NCBI RefSeq assembly: GCF_014054525.1
Contig: NZ_CP059564.1
Span: forward strand, 1,374,357-1,438,356
Origin: Alysiella filiformis
Lineage (GTDB): Bacteria > Pseudomonadota > Gammaproteobacteria > Burkholderiales > Neisseriaceae
Length of the DNA stretch: 64,000 nt
Direction of reading: 5' to 3'
Of this stretch, positions 34,341-44,951 are shown piece after piece. The number at the start of each line of letters is the position of its first letter. The stretch's first letter is position 1. The notes below the pieces were generated by a model that saw only the letters and a program-made list of their open reading frames with translations, was not told the origin of the DNA and ran no database searches. The position numbers and the translations under genes were made by a program.

Positions 34341-37300
34341 TTACCAACGATATTGCAACATCACGCCAGCACCGTTGCGTTTGCTTTGTTGCGAACCGTG
34401 TTCATGGTTGGCATAAATTTGCGCGCCCCAGCGTCCTTTTTCCAATGCCAAACCAGCTTGATGTTGCCAATAATGGCTTAAAGGCAGGGCAAAACGATAT
34501 TCATTTACACGGGTTTCAATATCGCCCGATAATCGCGTATATGTTCCTCTGTAATAAGGTTTAATCAATGCACCAGATGGCGTGTGCCAATTGTGTGCCA
34601 AGCGTAAACCTGCTTGATAAGCCAAAAGATGTTGCTTATCTTGCTTTATTGTTGCACCGTTTAAAGCATATTGGCTGCCTGAAAAATATTGGTAGCGTAC
34701 ACCGATGGCAGGCTGCATTTCAAAACCGCCCAACTGCCAAGTTTGACCTGCACTGATGCCCAAATGTGCAATATTTTGTCGGTATTGTGCTTGGCTGTCG
34801 TCCAGTTTAAGTTTTTGCTTACCCACGCCCAAACCGCCATCAAAGGTCAAAAATACCCGATTGGGTGCAAACCATTTGCCATAAATGCTGCCCAATAACA
34901 AATCACTGTCGCCAGAGCCTTCGGCAAAATTTTGTTTACCCTTATTATGAGATAAGGCGGCACCCAATAGCAAAGTACCTTTATTGCCAACCACATCTTG
35001 GTCTGCACCGATTTGAGACAACTGATGTGTATGTTCATAGTTGCGATAATGGGTGCTGTGTTTTTTCTGTTTGGCATATTCGGTCATCAACCACAAACCG
35101 CGCCCTTTTTCAGGTGTATCCCACAAACGTTGATTGATGTGTTGGGTAACATGGTGCATACCGTCAATTTGGGCAGACTGTGCCGATAAAGCGGTATTGG
35201 TGTATTTGCTCGTAAGTGCGGATAAAGGTTTAGGCTGTTCAACAGGTTTGGGCTGTTCAACAGGTTTGGGCTGTTCAACAGGTTTGGGCTGTTCAACAGG
35301 TTTGGGCTGTTCAACAGGTTTGGGCTGTTCAACAGGTTTGGGCTGTTCAACAGGTTTGGGCTGTTCAACAGGTTTGGGCTGTTCAACAGGTTTGGGCTGT
35401 TCAACAGGTTTGGGCTGTTCAACAGGTTTGGGCTGTTCAACAGGTTTGAGCTGTTCAACAGGTTTGGGCTGTTCAACAGGTTTAGGTTGCTCAACAGGTT
35501 TTGTATTTGTACTTGGAATACTTGTATTTGTACTTGGGATACTTGTATTTGTACTTGGGATACTTGTATTTGTACTTGGTGTACTTGTATTTGTTGTATT
35601 TGTATTCAGGGTGCTATCAGGATTTTTCTTACCTTTTAATACAAAATCCTGATTATTTTTCCCCAATTCATAACGCCAAGCTCCTAAATCCACATGATTT
35701 TTGTTGCTGTCGTGGTTGTTGTGCAGTTTTACTGTTAAATTATCCGCAGTTTGGGTGGAGTTTTCCAGTTTCATCAACACCAAATCTTTGGCATTCTGTG
35801 GTTCGGCACCATGGTCTTTCACATTAAAAATGTAATCGCCACTGGCAAGCCCTTTTACCACAACCTTATCGCCCTGATTGTCCGCAATATGGCTTAAATA
35901 GTTGAACTGTCCCTTGCCTGATAAATCGCCCTCTACCGTTAATGTATTGAATTGAGTTGAATTGCCAGCAGTAAAATTGGGATTTAACGTGATTTGTGCG
36001 CCATCTTGTAAAGTCAAATTGCCCACCGAGCTATTTGCTGTCATCGTCCAGTTGGCATTGGCAGCAAGATGGATTTGGGTATCTTTGCCCGAGGTGATGG
36101 CTTTGCCCAACCAATCCGCTTTGCCCAAAGTTAAGGCGGCTTTATCTGATAATGTCACATCGCCTGTCATTTTGGTGCTGGGAATGTGATTTAAAACGGT
36201 TTCATTGTAATTGGGTGTGGTGCAATTTGTGGTGCCAAAATAATCCGAACGCACACAAACAGGCGTTTCCCCATTCACAAAACCGATTTTAACGGTGGCA
36301 TTGTTTTGCGCTGCAACATGGGCATTTAAGGCAGCCACATTGCGTCCAACGGTCAATTTTGCATTGTTTTGGGCAACAATTTGGCTGGCTGAAAAGGTGC
36401 GATTGACCCAATCATTGTCTTGAAATGGTTCAATTTTATCAAGATGATTGTAGGCATGTGGCGTGGGGCGACCCGACAACAGCAGGTTGCCTGAATCAAC
36501 CGTCAAATTGCCGTTCAAATTCATGCCGCCTGAAAGCAAAAACGGCTGATTGGCAGACGGATTTTCAGGTGCATAAACCACATTCAATTTGCCATTGTGA
36601 TGAGATGGATTGGTTTCGCCAAATACGCCATTGAATGCTGCTTGATTGGGATTTTGGGCATCGGCTTTAAGCGTGATGGTAGCGGCTTGACTGGCATTAT
36701 GATTGACAATCATCGCTCCTTCGTCCAAATTCCGAATGTAATTAAAGGTCAAATTGTTGCCATTCACATCAAGGCGACCACCACGAAAACCAAAATAAAT
36801 GTTTTCGGGCTTAACTTGTTGGTCATTGGCAAGGCGCACAATGGGGCGACCGCTCACAATGCCAACTTGATTAAACGCTTGTCCATTGGTTTGATTTAAG
36901 ATGACTGTACCATCGCCCACGCTGATGTCGCCCAAATTGTCTTTGCTGCCTGAAACGTGCAAAGTGCCTTTGCCGATTTTGGATAATCGGTCGTTTTGGG
37001 GATTTTTGATTTGCCAATCAACGGTTTTGCCATCGGCAACTGACACCCCAGCACCCAGCCAAGTGGTATCAGGATTGTCGGATTTGACGGTAAAGTCGGT
37101 TTCAAAGTACAGTCCGCCTGCTCCCTGATTGATGGAATCTTGTAATTGTAATGTACCCTTTTGACCTTTGATGTATAAATCCTTGCCATGATTAAAATAC
37201 TCCCTTATTTCAGAAAGTAATTTTATTTTTGGAATAATAGTATAAGTTGTGTTAAGTTGATTTTGTTTGGTGGCAATCAATCCATTTTCATCTTGCCAAT

Positions 37301-38498
37301 TCTTTGTATCATCATTTTCAATTTTTACATCTAGGGTTAAATTAACCGAGCCATCAGATGATGAAATTATGCTTTGTTTTAATTCATTTTGACCATTATT
37401 TTGATTAGCCCAACGATAATTCTCATCGTTTTTTTGATTATCTAAACTAATACCAATATCATCTTTTCGGATTTCATCAAAATAAGATTGTTTGGTTAAA
37501 GCTAATCTATTTTGAAAGACAGCGTAAGCATAACTGCTGAATGTGGCAAACAACACCCATTCATTTTTTTGTTTATCAAAAATCAAAAAGGGGGAACCGC
37601 TATCGCCATTTAGCAAAAAATTACTGAATGGTTTGTCTTGTACAGGAGCATTAATCGCAATTAAATTTTTGACATGCCTTATACTTGGTGTATCATCTTC
37701 GCCAATGTCAAACCCCACGCCACCAATTAGATATTTATGTCCTGATGATATACATTGATGTATGCGAGAGCAAGTGCTATGTTCGGTATAATCAGTGGCT
37801 TTTGTACCTTTTGTAAAAAGAGCTTGATTACCAGAACCCAATCTTGCTAATTCTGGGAATAAGTTCTTATCTTTATAATCGTCTTTATTTTCATCAATAT
37901 CTGAAATTGCAATGGGTGCAACTTCGGTAACCATTTTAAATAATCGTGGCATATTATAATCATATTTAAGAGAGTTACTTCTAACCCCTTTTTCATCTGT
38001 TTCATTATTGTCATAATATTTTAAAGGGTCATTTCTATCCACAATGTGATAAGAAAAGTGATGCACATCAGGGTTGATATTTTGCCCTCCAAATGTGGGG
38101 GCATTTGACTGTTGTTGTTTTAATATTTGTTCATATACATTTGCATTTTTAATCACTCCCCACTCTGCATCTCTAATATGAGCAACACTGGCAACATATT
38201 GTGGATGAATCAATGATGTAATGGCTGTATTTCTGTCAGCAAAACTAAAATCAGGCATGGGAATACCGTTGCCCAATATTGCTCCAATGGTTTCTCCATT
38301 TTTTCCTAAAATTGGAATAGGCTTATCTTTTACACCAACACCAAATTTCCCCTTATTCTCCGCAAAATCACGGAATTGCTGATAATCCACATCATCGCGT
38401 ACCACGCCTGCATGGCTGGTTTGAAAGCCCAAAATCAGTAAGCCATATAACAGGCTGTGTTTGAATTTGGGTTGTGGGGCGTATAAGGTCTTTTTCAT
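34341..38498 (-). CDS. S6-family serine protease autotransporter (App/Hap/IgA-protease type)
   Basis: 1385 residues. The order is a signal peptide (about 1-30, ending SHA), an S6 protease domain beginning YQQFRDFAENKGKFGVG with VASVAH (His107), YDYNMPRL (probable Asp180) and NGDSGSP (Ser300), a beta-helix passenger with INQGAGGLYFETDFTV and SKIGKGTLHVSG, a repeat-rich linker, and a C-terminal beta-barrel (about the last 270 residues, ending LQYRW). The passenger closely recalls App of Neisseria and Hap of Haemophilus, which are surface adhesins that cleave themselves. IgA1 protease is related, so the substrate is not fixed. The start follows the frame's earlier Met; MKKTLYAP gives the signal peptide. 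It is a single-gene unit. Confidence 0.9.
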   Translation of the reverse strand: MKKTLYAPQPKFKHSLLYGLLILGFQTSHAGVVRDDVDYQQFRDFAENKGKFGVGVKDKPIPILGKNGETIGAILGNGIPMPDFSFADRNTAITSLIHPQYVASVAHIRDAEWGVIKNANVYEQILKQQQSNAPTFGGQNINPDVHHFSYHIVDRNDPLKYYDNNETDEKGVRSNSLKYDYNMPRLFKMVTEVAPIAISDIDENKDDYKDKNLFPELARLGSGNQALFTKGTKATDYTEHSTCSRIHQCISSGHKYLIGGVGFDIGEDDTPSIRHVKNLIAINAPVQDKPFSNFLLNGDSGSPFLIFDKQKNEWVLFATFSSYAYAVFQNRLALTKQSYFDEIRKDDIGISLDNQKNDENYRWANQNNGQNELKQSIISSSDGSVNLTLDVKIENDDTKNWQDENGLIATKQNQLNTTYTIIPKIKLLSEIREYFNHGKDLYIKGQKGTLQLQDSINQGAGGLYFETDFTVKSDNPDTTWLGAGVSVADGKTVDWQIKNPQNDRLSKIGKGTLHVSGSKDNLGDISVGDGTVILNQTNGQAFNQVGIVSGRPIVRLANDQQVKPENIYFGFRGGRLDVNGNNLTFNYIRNLDEGAMIVNHNASQAATITLKADAQNPNQAAFNGVFGETNPSHHNGKLNVVYAPENPSANQPFLLSGGMNLNGNLTVDSGNLLLSGRPTPHAYNHLDKIEPFQDNDWVNRTFSASQIVAQNNAKLTVGRNVAALNAHVAAQNNATVKIGFVNGETPVCVRSDYFGTTNCTTPNYNETVLNHIPSTKMTGDVTLSDKAALTLGKADWLGKAITSGKDTQIHLAANANWTMTANSSVGNLTLQDGAQITLNPNFTAGNSTQFNTLTVEGDLSGKGQFNYLSHIADNQGDKVVVKGLASGDYIFNVKDHGAEPQNAKDLVLMKLENSTQTADNLTVKLHNNHDSNKNHVDLGAWRYELGKNNQDFVLKGKKNPDSTLNTNTTNTSTPSTNTSIPSTNTSIPSTNTSIPSTNTKPVEQPKPVEQPKPVEQLKPVEQPKPVEQPKPVEQPKPVEQPKPVEQPKPVEQPKPVEQPKPVEQPKPVEQPKPVEQPKPVEQPKPVEQPKPLSALTSKYTNTALSAQSAQIDGMHHVTQHINQRLWDTPEKGRGLWLMTEYAKQKKHSTHYRNYEHTHQLSQIGADQDVVGNKGTLLLGAALSHNKGKQNFAEGSGDSDLLLGSIYGKWFAPNRVFLTFDGGLGVGKQKLKLDDSQAQYRQNIAHLGISAGQTWQLGGFEMQPAIGVRYQYFSGSQYALNGATIKQDKQHLLAYQAGLRLAHNWHTPSGALIKPYYRGTYTRLSGDIETRVNEYRFALPLSHYWQHQAGLALEKGRWGAQIYANHEHGSQQSKRNGAGVMLQYRW
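35232..35501 (-). repeat. 18-bp tandem repeat, about fifteen units, encoding KPVEQP
   Basis: The unit CAACAGGTTTGGGCTGTT recurs every 18 bases, first at about 35240 and last at about 35492. It encodes Lys-Pro-Val-Glu-Gln-Pro in the linker between passenger and barrel of the autotransporter. Units are nearly identical, with one Leu variant and slight divergence at the 3' end (plus strand). The unit keeps the reading frame, so copy number would set linker length. Confidence 0.9.
35513..35600 (-). repeat. 21-bp tandem repeat encoding STNTSIP
   Basis: About four units related to ACTTGGGATACTTGTATTTGT precede the KPVEQP array (on the coding strand) and encode Ser-Thr-Asn-Thr-Ser-Ile-Pro. The region is low in complexity and also in frame. 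The unit at the protein N-terminal side is degenerate. Confidence 0.75.
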
Positions 38499-38639
38499 GA
38501 TTTTTTCTCTCAAAAACAAATTGATAAAATGTAAAATTCTTCATTTGAGAATTATTGCTCTTTTATTAAATTGTGTCAATTTGATTTGGTATTGTGTTAA
38601 GGTTTATTGTTCTGAATCAATTTCGCAATCCCTTTTTTT

Positions 38640-38681
38640 AGGCTGCCTGAAACCGCAATTCACTTTCAGGCAGCCTGAATT
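38640..38681. repeat. Inverted uptake-sequence pair between the autotransporter and parC
   Basis: AGGCTGCCTGAAA and TTTCAGGCAGCCT pair perfectly around CCGCAATTCAC, in the divergent promoter region between the autotransporter (minus) and parC (plus). A hairpin in this position cannot end either gene; it may lie in the 5' leader of parC. Confidence 0.6.
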
Positions 38682-38720
38682 TCCATTAAAATGCCGCATT
38701 TTTATTGATTGTCATCAAAA

Positions 38721-41003
38721 ATGAACGCTGCCGATACCCTAGATTTAGCCCCCTATGCCGAACGCGCCTATTTGGAATACGCCATGAGCGTGGTCAAAGG
38801 TCGCGCCCTGCCAGCCGTGCAAGACGGTCAAAAACCCGTGCAACGCCGCATTTTGTATGCCATGAAAGACATGGGCTTAACGCAAGGCGCAAAACCTGTG
38901 AAATCGGCGCGTGTGGTGGGCGAAATTTTGGGTAAATACCACCCTCATGGCGACAGCTCCGCCTATGAAGCCATGGTGCGCATGGCGCAAGATTTCACCT
39001 TACGCTATCCGCTTATTGACGGCGTGGGCAATTTTGGTTCACGCGATGGCGATGGCGCAGCAGCCATGCGCTACACCGAAGCGCGACTCACACCCATTGC
39101 CGAATTGTTGCTGTCTGAAATGGGGCAGGGGACGGTGGATTTTGTCCCCAATTATGACGGTGCGTTTGAAGAACCCGTTTCCTTGCCAGCGCGTTTGCCC
39201 ATGGTTTTGCTCAATGGCGCGAGTGGCATTGCGGTGGGCATGGCAACCGAAATCCCCTCTCACAATTTGAATGAAATCACGCAGGCTGCCATTGCGCTGC
39301 TCAAAAAGCCCGATTTGCAAATTGATGATTTGATGGCTCTTGTCCCTGCGCCCGATTTTGCTGGCGGTGGACACATCATTTCATCGCCCAAAGATTTGCG
39401 TCAAATCTACGAAACGGGCAAAGGCAGCCTGCGCGTTCGGGCGCGTTATGAAGTGGAAAAATTGGCGCGTGGGCAATGGCGTGTGATTGTTACCGAATTG
39501 CCGCCCAACACCTCTTCGGCAAAAATTTTGGCGGAAATTGAAGAGCAAACCAATCCCAAAGTCAAAACAGGCAAAAAAAATCTGACCCAAGAACAACTTA
39601 ATACCAAAAAATTGATGTTGGATTTGCTGGAAAAAGTCCGCGATGAAAGCGATGGCGAGCAGCCTGTACGCCTTGTGTTTGAACCCAAATCCAGCAAAAC
39701 CGAAACCGATTTATTCATCAATACCCTGATGGCGCAAACCAGTTTGGAAGGCAATGTGTCGGTCAATTTGGTGATGATGGGCTTGGACAATCGCCCCGCG
39801 CAAAAAAATCTGAAAACCATTTTGCAAGAATGGCTTGACTACCGCGTGATGACGGTAACGCGCCGTTTGCAGCACCGTTTGGCGGCGGTGCAAAAGCGCA
39901 TTCACATTTTGGAAGGGCGACACACCGCGTTTTTGCACATTGATAAGGTCATCAAAGTGATACGCGAATCGGACGAACCCAAACAGGACTTAATCCAACA
40001 ATTTAAGCTGACCGAAATGCAAGCCGAAGACATTTTGGAAATCCGCTTGCGCCAACTGGCACGTTTGGAAGGCTTTAAGCTGGAAAGCGAATTGAAGGAA
40101 TTGCGCGAAGAATCAGGCAGCCTGAACACGCTTTTGGGCGATGAAAATGAGAAAAAAAAGCTCATCATCAAAGAATTGCAATCCGATATGAAACAATTTG
40201 GCGACCCACGCCGCACTTTGGTGGAAGTTGCCGAACGCGCCACGCTCACGCAAAGCACCGCCGATGAGCCAATTACGCTGATTTTGTCGCAAAAAGGCTG
40301 GTTACGCGCAAGGGCTGGGCATGATGTGGATTTGTCGCAAATCGCATTTAAAGAAGGCGATGATTTGCAACAGGTTTTGCCCACACGCACCGTGCAAACC
40401 GTGCTGGTGTGGGACAGCTTGGGGCGCAGTTACAGCCTAGACCCTGCCGAAATTCCCAAAGGGCGCGGCGATGGTGTGCCGATTGCCTCTTTGATTGATT
40501 TGCAAAATGGCGCGAGTGTGGTGTCGCTGCTTTCAGGCAGCCCCGATGAGCATTATTTGCTTGCCCATTCAGGCGGATACGGTTTCATCGCCAAATTGGA
40601 AGATTTGCACACGCGCCTGAAAGCAGGCAAAGCCGTGATGAATTTGGATACGGGCGAAACCACCTTGCCGCCTGTGAAAGTGTACCGTTCTGCACTCATC
40701 AATCCCGATTGCAAAGTGGTGCTGGCAAGTGCCGAAAAACGCTTATTGGCGTTTCCCATTGCCGAGATGAAAATCATGGCAAAAGGGCGCGGTTTGCAGT
40801 TGATGGCTTTGCAAGATGGCGACCGTTTACTTGGGTGCAATGTGATTTCGCAGCCTGAATGTGTGCTGGAAACGGTGGGCGCGCGTGGCAAAATCCACAC
40901 CCAAACCCTGAACATTGCCGATGTGGAAAACAAACGCGGTCGCAAAGGCATGGTGCTTGAATTTTCAGGCAGCCTGAAACGCATTTTGGCGAGCGAAACA
41001 TGA
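38721..41003 (+). CDS. parC: DNA topoisomerase IV subunit A
   Basis: 760 residues with the GyrA/ParC fold: the region [19 protein letters not shown], with the Ser and Glu that are replaced in quinolone-resistant strains unchanged, the catalytic Tyr in [12 protein letters not shown] (about 117), and a C-terminal beta-pinwheel with fewer repeats than GyrA. ParC with ParE decatenates daughter chromosomes. A TTG also opens the frame at 38709; ATG 38721 is preferred. Its stop overlaps the start of pilS (ATGA), so the three genes parC-pilS-pilR are translationally linked. Confidence 0.93.
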   Translation: MNAADTLDLAPYAERAYLEYAMSVVKGRALPAVQDGQKPVQRRILYAMKDMGLTQGAKPVKSARVVGEILGKYHPHGDSSAYEAMVRMAQDFTLRYPLIDGVGNFGSRDGDGAAAMRYTEARLTPIAELLLSEMGQGTVDFVPNYDGAFEEPVSLPARLPMVLLNGASGIAVGMATEIPSHNLNEITQAAIALLKKPDLQIDDLMALVPAPDFAGGGHIISSPKDLRQIYETGKGSLRVRARYEVEKLARGQWRVIVTELPPNTSSAKILAEIEEQTNPKVKTGKKNLTQEQLNTKKLMLDLLEKVRDESDGEQPVRLVFEPKSSKTETDLFINTLMAQTSLEGNVSVNLVMMGLDNRPAQKNLKTILQEWLDYRVMTVTRRLQHRLAAVQKRIHILEGRHTAFLHIDKVIKVIRESDEPKQDLIQQFKLTEMQAEDILEIRLRQLARLEGFKLESELKELREESGSLNTLLGDENEKKKLIIKELQSDMKQFGDPRRTLVEVAERATLTQSTADEPITLILSQKGWLRARAGHDVDLSQIAFKEGDDLQQVLPTRTVQTVLVWDSLGRSYSLDPAEIPKGRGDGVPIASLIDLQNGASVVSLLSGSPDEHYLLAHSGGYGFIAKLEDLHTRLKAGKAVMNLDTGETTLPPVKVYRSALINPDCKVVLASAEKRLLAFPIAEMKIMAKGRGLQLMALQDGDRLLGCNVISQPECVLETVGARGKIHTQTLNIADVENKRGRKGMVLEFSGSLKRILASET

Positions 41004-42646
41004 TAGTCAATTTAAAAAAACGCCTTGCCGCCGCCACGGGGCAAGATTGGGACGAACAAATCAAGCGCGTCATCGGTTTTGCGAATTTGGCGCGATTGAC
41101 GATTTTTTTCGCGCTCATGGTTTTTTACGCCCTATCGCAAGCCAATTTGGGCGAAAGGGACATTTCACAACTGCCCAATCAACTGATTAGCATCAAAAAT
41201 GTGGGCATGTATGTGTGGTTTGGCGTGTATGGTTGTGTGATTTATCTGACCATCGTCTATCCAGAATGGCAAATCCAAAAAAACAGCGACTTGCCCAATG
41301 CCAGCAGCGTGATAGACATCACCATGATAGCATGGCTCATGTATTTGCTAGACGGCATTGCATCGGGATTTGGCATTTTGATTTTGCCATTTTTGGTGGT
41401 GGCGTGTTTGCTCAATTATGGGCGATATTGGATGCTGTATTCAGGTTATGCCTGTTTGCTGGTGTTGATTGTGATGTTGCTGGAATATTATCCATTTGAT
41501 TATAAAGATAAATGGTTGTATTTGCCCATGGTGGCGCGTACGGGTATGCTGTGTGTGGCGTGTTATGGCATTTCGTGGGCGAGTTCATTTTCAGCCAGCT
41601 ATTTGAGCAGCGCAGGCGAATCCGTCCAACGCCACCGTACCGCCTTTGAGCGCGTGAGTGCCTTAAATAAAGTGGTGTTGAACCAAGTTCAAGAAGCCGT
41701 GTTGGTGGTGGACAGGCATTGCAAAATCTGGCTGTGCAACCGCAAAGCCAATGAATATTTTGCCGATGTACGCATAGGCTATCCCTTTATGGCGGTGCAA
41801 GATTTGGTGCGGCGTTGGCGTGGTTTTCCCAACCGTACGTTTGAAACCCGCGTGATGATACACGACAACGACATGAGCGTGCGTGGCATTCCCGTGATTC
41901 AAATAGAAGGCGAATTGCTGATTTTGTTTATTCGTGCCGAACGCGAATTGCAAATGGAAGCGCAATCGGTCAAACTGGCATCGTTGGGTTTGCTGACGGC
42001 AAATTTGGCACATGAAATTCGCAATCCGCTTTCTGCCATGCGTCAAGCCAATGGTTTGATTATGGAAACGTATGATGTGACCGATGACCTGATTTTGCAG
42101 CGTTTGACCAATATGATTGACAACAACATCGCCCGCATTGATAAAATGATTGAAGACGTTTCCATGTTAAACAAAAGCGACCGCGTCAATCGTGAAAACA
42201 TTCATTTGGGCGAATTTTGGAAAAGTTTCAGGCAGGAGTTCATTTTAACCCAGCCTGATGCCGATGATTGTTTAAAATCCAGTTTTCCCATGCAAACCCA
42301 AGTGGTGTTTGACCCCATGCACTTGCAACAAATTTTGTGGAATTTGTGTAACAATGCGTGGCGACATTGCAGCAAAAATGCCAAAAATGCCATCAAAGTG
42401 GTGGCACAAAACATCAATCCACATCAAGTTTCTTTGGTGGTGCAAGACGATGGCGGCGGTGTGCCAGTTGAAATCATTCCGCATTTGTTTGAGCCGTTTT
42501 ACACCACCCAAGCCCATGCCAAGGGAACGGGTTTGGGCTTGTATGTGGCGCGTGAATTAGCCCATGCCAATAAGGGCGATTTGCGCTATTTGCCCGATAA
42601 AAAAGCATTTGAAATCATTTTACCGAGAGCCAATCACTATGACTAG
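41000..42646 (+). CDS. pilS: PilS-type sensor histidine kinase
   Basis: 548 residues with six hydrophobic segments in the first 190, a PAS-like domain (about 225-300, [22 protein letters not shown]), a HisKA box ([19 protein letters not shown], His near residue 340), then the N box ([11 protein letters not shown]), DDGGGVP and [13 protein letters not shown]. Topology and the PilR gene 3' to it identify PilS, the inner-membrane kinase that senses pilin and controls pilin transcription through PilR and sigma-54 in Pseudomonas and Kingella. It overlaps parC by four bases and pilR by eight. Confidence 0.88.
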   Translation: MIVNLKKRLAAATGQDWDEQIKRVIGFANLARLTIFFALMVFYALSQANLGERDISQLPNQLISIKNVGMYVWFGVYGCVIYLTIVYPEWQIQKNSDLPNASSVIDITMIAWLMYLLDGIASGFGILILPFLVVACLLNYGRYWMLYSGYACLLVLIVMLLEYYPFDYKDKWLYLPMVARTGMLCVACYGISWASSFSASYLSSAGESVQRHRTAFERVSALNKVVLNQVQEAVLVVDRHCKIWLCNRKANEYFADVRIGYPFMAVQDLVRRWRGFPNRTFETRVMIHDNDMSVRGIPVIQIEGELLILFIRAERELQMEAQSVKLASLGLLTANLAHEIRNPLSAMRQANGLIMETYDVTDDLILQRLTNMIDNNIARIDKMIEDVSMLNKSDRVNRENIHLGEFWKSFRQEFILTQPDADDCLKSSFPMQTQVVFDPMHLQQILWNLCNNAWRHCSKNAKNAIKVVAQNINPHQVSLVVQDDGGGVPVEIIPHLFEPFYTTQAHAKGTGLGLYVARELAHANKGDLRYLPDKKAFEIILPRANHYD

Positions 42647-44336
42647 AAGCAGCCTGAATCGCCCCATTTTGGTGGTGGACGATGAAGCCGATATTCGCGA
42701 TTTAATGGAAATCACCCTAATGAAAATGGGGCTGAGCGTGGATACCGCCGAAGGCGTGAATATCGCCAAAAAAAAATTAAATGAAAACAAATATTCACTG
42801 GTGCTGACCGATATGCGTATGCCCGATGGCTCGGGTTTGGAAGTGGTGGAACACATCATGAGCAACAATATGGATACCCCCGTTGCCGTGATTACCGCCT
42901 TGATTACCGCCTTTGGCAATGCCGACCAAGCCGTGCAAGCCTTGAAAATTGGCGCGTTTGATTATTTGCAAAAACCGATTACGTTGGCACAGTTGCGTAC
43001 TTTGGTTAAATCTGCCGTGAAAGTGCAAGATGAAAACCAAAATGCGCCCATTGCGCCACCACCCGTTCAGGCAGCCCCAAAAAGCGTTGCCGCCGCACCC
43101 GTTGTGAGCAAACCCACCGACAGCACATGGGGACAAAACGAATGGGCTGATGTGGAAAACACATTAAGCGAAAAAAATAAGCCCACCATCAGCCAAGTTG
43201 TGCCGCAAAAAATTGTGGACAACATTACCCTGCCCAATGCCGTTGCGCCCAGCATGGAAAAACGGCGCGTGGCAAGCGTGGCGGCGGTTGCCCCTGTTGC
43301 CGAAACCCCCATTGTGCCAACTGCCGCCCCCAAAGTTTCAGGCAGCCTGAAACGCGATAATGACGTACCGCGCATTTTGGGCAGTTCGCAGCAAATTGAA
43401 GAAGTGCGCCGTTTGATTCGCAAACTTGCCGACAGCAATGTCCCCGTTTACATTTCGGGCGAAAGCGGTTCGGGTAAGGAACAAGCCGCGCGCAGCATAC
43501 ACGAATTGTCCAGCCGTGCCGACAAGCCTTTTATTGCCGTAAACTGTGGCGCGATTCCCGAAAATTTGATGGAAAGCGAATTTTTCGGCTACAAAAAAGG
43601 CAGCTTTACAGGCGCAGACCAAGACCGTTTGGGTTTTTTCCAACACGCCCACGGTGGCACATTGTTTTTGGACGAAGTGGCGGATTTGCCCTTGGCAATG
43701 CAAGTGAAATTGCTCCGCGCGATTCAAGAAAAAGCCGTTCGCAGAATTGGCGATGCCCAAGAAGTGAAAGTGGACGTGCGCATCATTTCCGCCACCCACA
43801 AAAATCTGGAAAATTTGGTGGAAAGCGGTGCGTTCCGCCAAGACTTGTTTTACCGCCTGAATGTGGTTACGCTGAAAATGCCACCCTTGCGTGAAATGCA
43901 CGAAGATTTGGAACGCCTGATTGTGCATTTGCTGCACAAACACCACGGCACAGGCATACGCATGACCGCCTCTGCCCGAGACGCATTGTTGCACTATGGC
44001 TACCCTGGTAACTTCCGCGAATTGGAAAACATTTTGGAACGCGCCGTTGCCCTTGCCAACAACAACACCATTGATGTGGAAGATTTGCAAATCAATCATC
44101 AGCCCATGAGCTTGGACGCGGAGCAATTTCCGCTTACCGAAGGGCTCGCGGCAACAGGTTTGCCCAATTTCCAAATGGGACACACGCAACTGCAAGATTA
44201 TTTGGACGATGTGGAACGCCAAATTTTGCAACAAGCCCTTGAATACACACGTTATAATCGCACCCAAGCCGCGAAAGTATTGGGGATTAGTTTCCGCAGT
44301 ATGCGTTATCGTTTGGACCGTTTGGCGATTGAGTAA
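42639..44336 (+). CDS. pilR: PilR-type sigma-54-dependent response regulator
   Basis: 565 residues: a receiver domain (PILVVDDEADIRDLME, phosphoacceptor Asp in LVLTDMRMPDGSG; Lys in YLQKPI), a long Ala/Pro linker (about 130-240) with an uptake sequence encoding SGSLK, an AAA+ domain with GESGSGKEQAARSIHE (Walker A), the sigma-54 contact loop KKGSFTGAD and GGTLFLDEVADL (Walker B), and a C-terminal Fis-type HTH (NRTQAAKVLGISFRSMRYRLDRL). The start overlaps the pilS stop by eight bases. It should activate pilin genes with RpoN. The frame opens further upstream inside pilS. Confidence 0.9.
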   Translation: MTRSSLNRPILVVDDEADIRDLMEITLMKMGLSVDTAEGVNIAKKKLNENKYSLVLTDMRMPDGSGLEVVEHIMSNNMDTPVAVITALITAFGNADQAVQALKIGAFDYLQKPITLAQLRTLVKSAVKVQDENQNAPIAPPPVQAAPKSVAAAPVVSKPTDSTWGQNEWADVENTLSEKNKPTISQVVPQKIVDNITLPNAVAPSMEKRRVASVAAVAPVAETPIVPTAAPKVSGSLKRDNDVPRILGSSQQIEEVRRLIRKLADSNVPVYISGESGSGKEQAARSIHELSSRADKPFIAVNCGAIPENLMESEFFGYKKGSFTGADQDRLGFFQHAHGGTLFLDEVADLPLAMQVKLLRAIQEKAVRRIGDAQEVKVDVRIISATHKNLENLVESGAFRQDLFYRLNVVTLKMPPLREMHEDLERLIVHLLHKHHGTGIRMTASARDALLHYGYPGNFRELENILERAVALANNNTIDVEDLQINHQPMSLDAEQFPLTEGLAATGLPNFQMGHTQLQDYLDDVERQILQQALEYTRYNRTQAAKVLGISFRSMRYRLDRLAIE

Positions 44337-44369
44337 ACCGTGTTTTCAGGCAGCCTGAAAGGAAAAATC

Positions 44370-44951
44370 ATGCACGCTTTATTGCAAGAAAACACCGTTA
44401 TCAGCGAACACGAATATTTGGCACATTATTCGCAACTGCCTGATGTGAAATACGAATACATCAATGGCGAAATTTGGGCGATGGGCAATGCGTCCAAATC
44501 GCACAATGTGATTGCAGGCAATTTTTATGTGCCGTTTCGCCTGCATTTGAAAGGCACATCTTGCATGGTGTACATGGAAACGCAGAAAATCAAGGTGGGG
44601 CAAAATTACTATCTGCCTGATGTGATTGTGGATTGCGGCAAGCAAGACGATAAATACACCGCCACACAACCCATTGTGATTATTGAAGTTTTATCCGAAA
44701 GCACACGCGAGACCGACTTAACCATTAAATTGCGCGATTATCAAAAAATCCCATCATTACAAGAATATGTGTTGGTGGAACAAGATTTTATGGCGGTAAC
44801 GGTGTATCGCCGTGTTGATGATTGGAAAGCGCAAACTTATTCACAATCCGATGATTTAATTGAATTAAAAAGCATTGATTTTGCAATTATGGTCGCGGAA
44901 ATTTATGCCGATGTGGTTTTCCCCGAGAAAAAACATTTTCAGGCAGCCTGA
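44370..44951 (+). CDS. Uma2-family (DUF820) putative endonuclease
   Basis: 193 residues with the Uma2 pattern of restriction-endonuclease-like folds: KYEYINGEIWAMG, YLPDVIVDCG (the acidic metal-binding part), IVIIEVLSESTRETDLTIKLRDYQKIPSLQEYVLVEQD and an AVTVYRR strand. These proteins are common in cyanobacteria and some Neisseriaceae; function is mostly unknown. The frame opens at GTG 44340, but ATG 44370 follows the AAAGGAAAAATC ribosome site. The last codons CAG GCA GCC TGA are an uptake sequence. It is likely a single-gene unit. Confidence 0.8.
   Translation: MHALLQENTVISEHEYLAHYSQLPDVKYEYINGEIWAMGNASKSHNVIAGNFYVPFRLHLKGTSCMVYMETQKIKVGQNYYLPDVIVDCGKQDDKYTATQPIVIIEVLSESTRETDLTIKLRDYQKIPSLQEYVLVEQDFMAVTVYRRVDDWKAQTYSQSDDLIELKSIDFAIMVAEIYADVVFPEKKHFQAA

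Noticed and set aside
35232-35501. Regular short repeats resembling a CRISPR array
   Set aside because: Units are contiguous without spacers, 18 bases long, and encode KPVEQP within an intact reading frame.
35134-35652. Plus-strand 172-residue frame of repeated CSTGLG
   Set aside because: It is the antisense translation of the autotransporter repeat, with no ribosome site or family match.
43338-44267. Minus-strand 309-residue frame opposite pilR
   Set aside because: The AAA+ and HTH motifs of pilR fix the coding strand.
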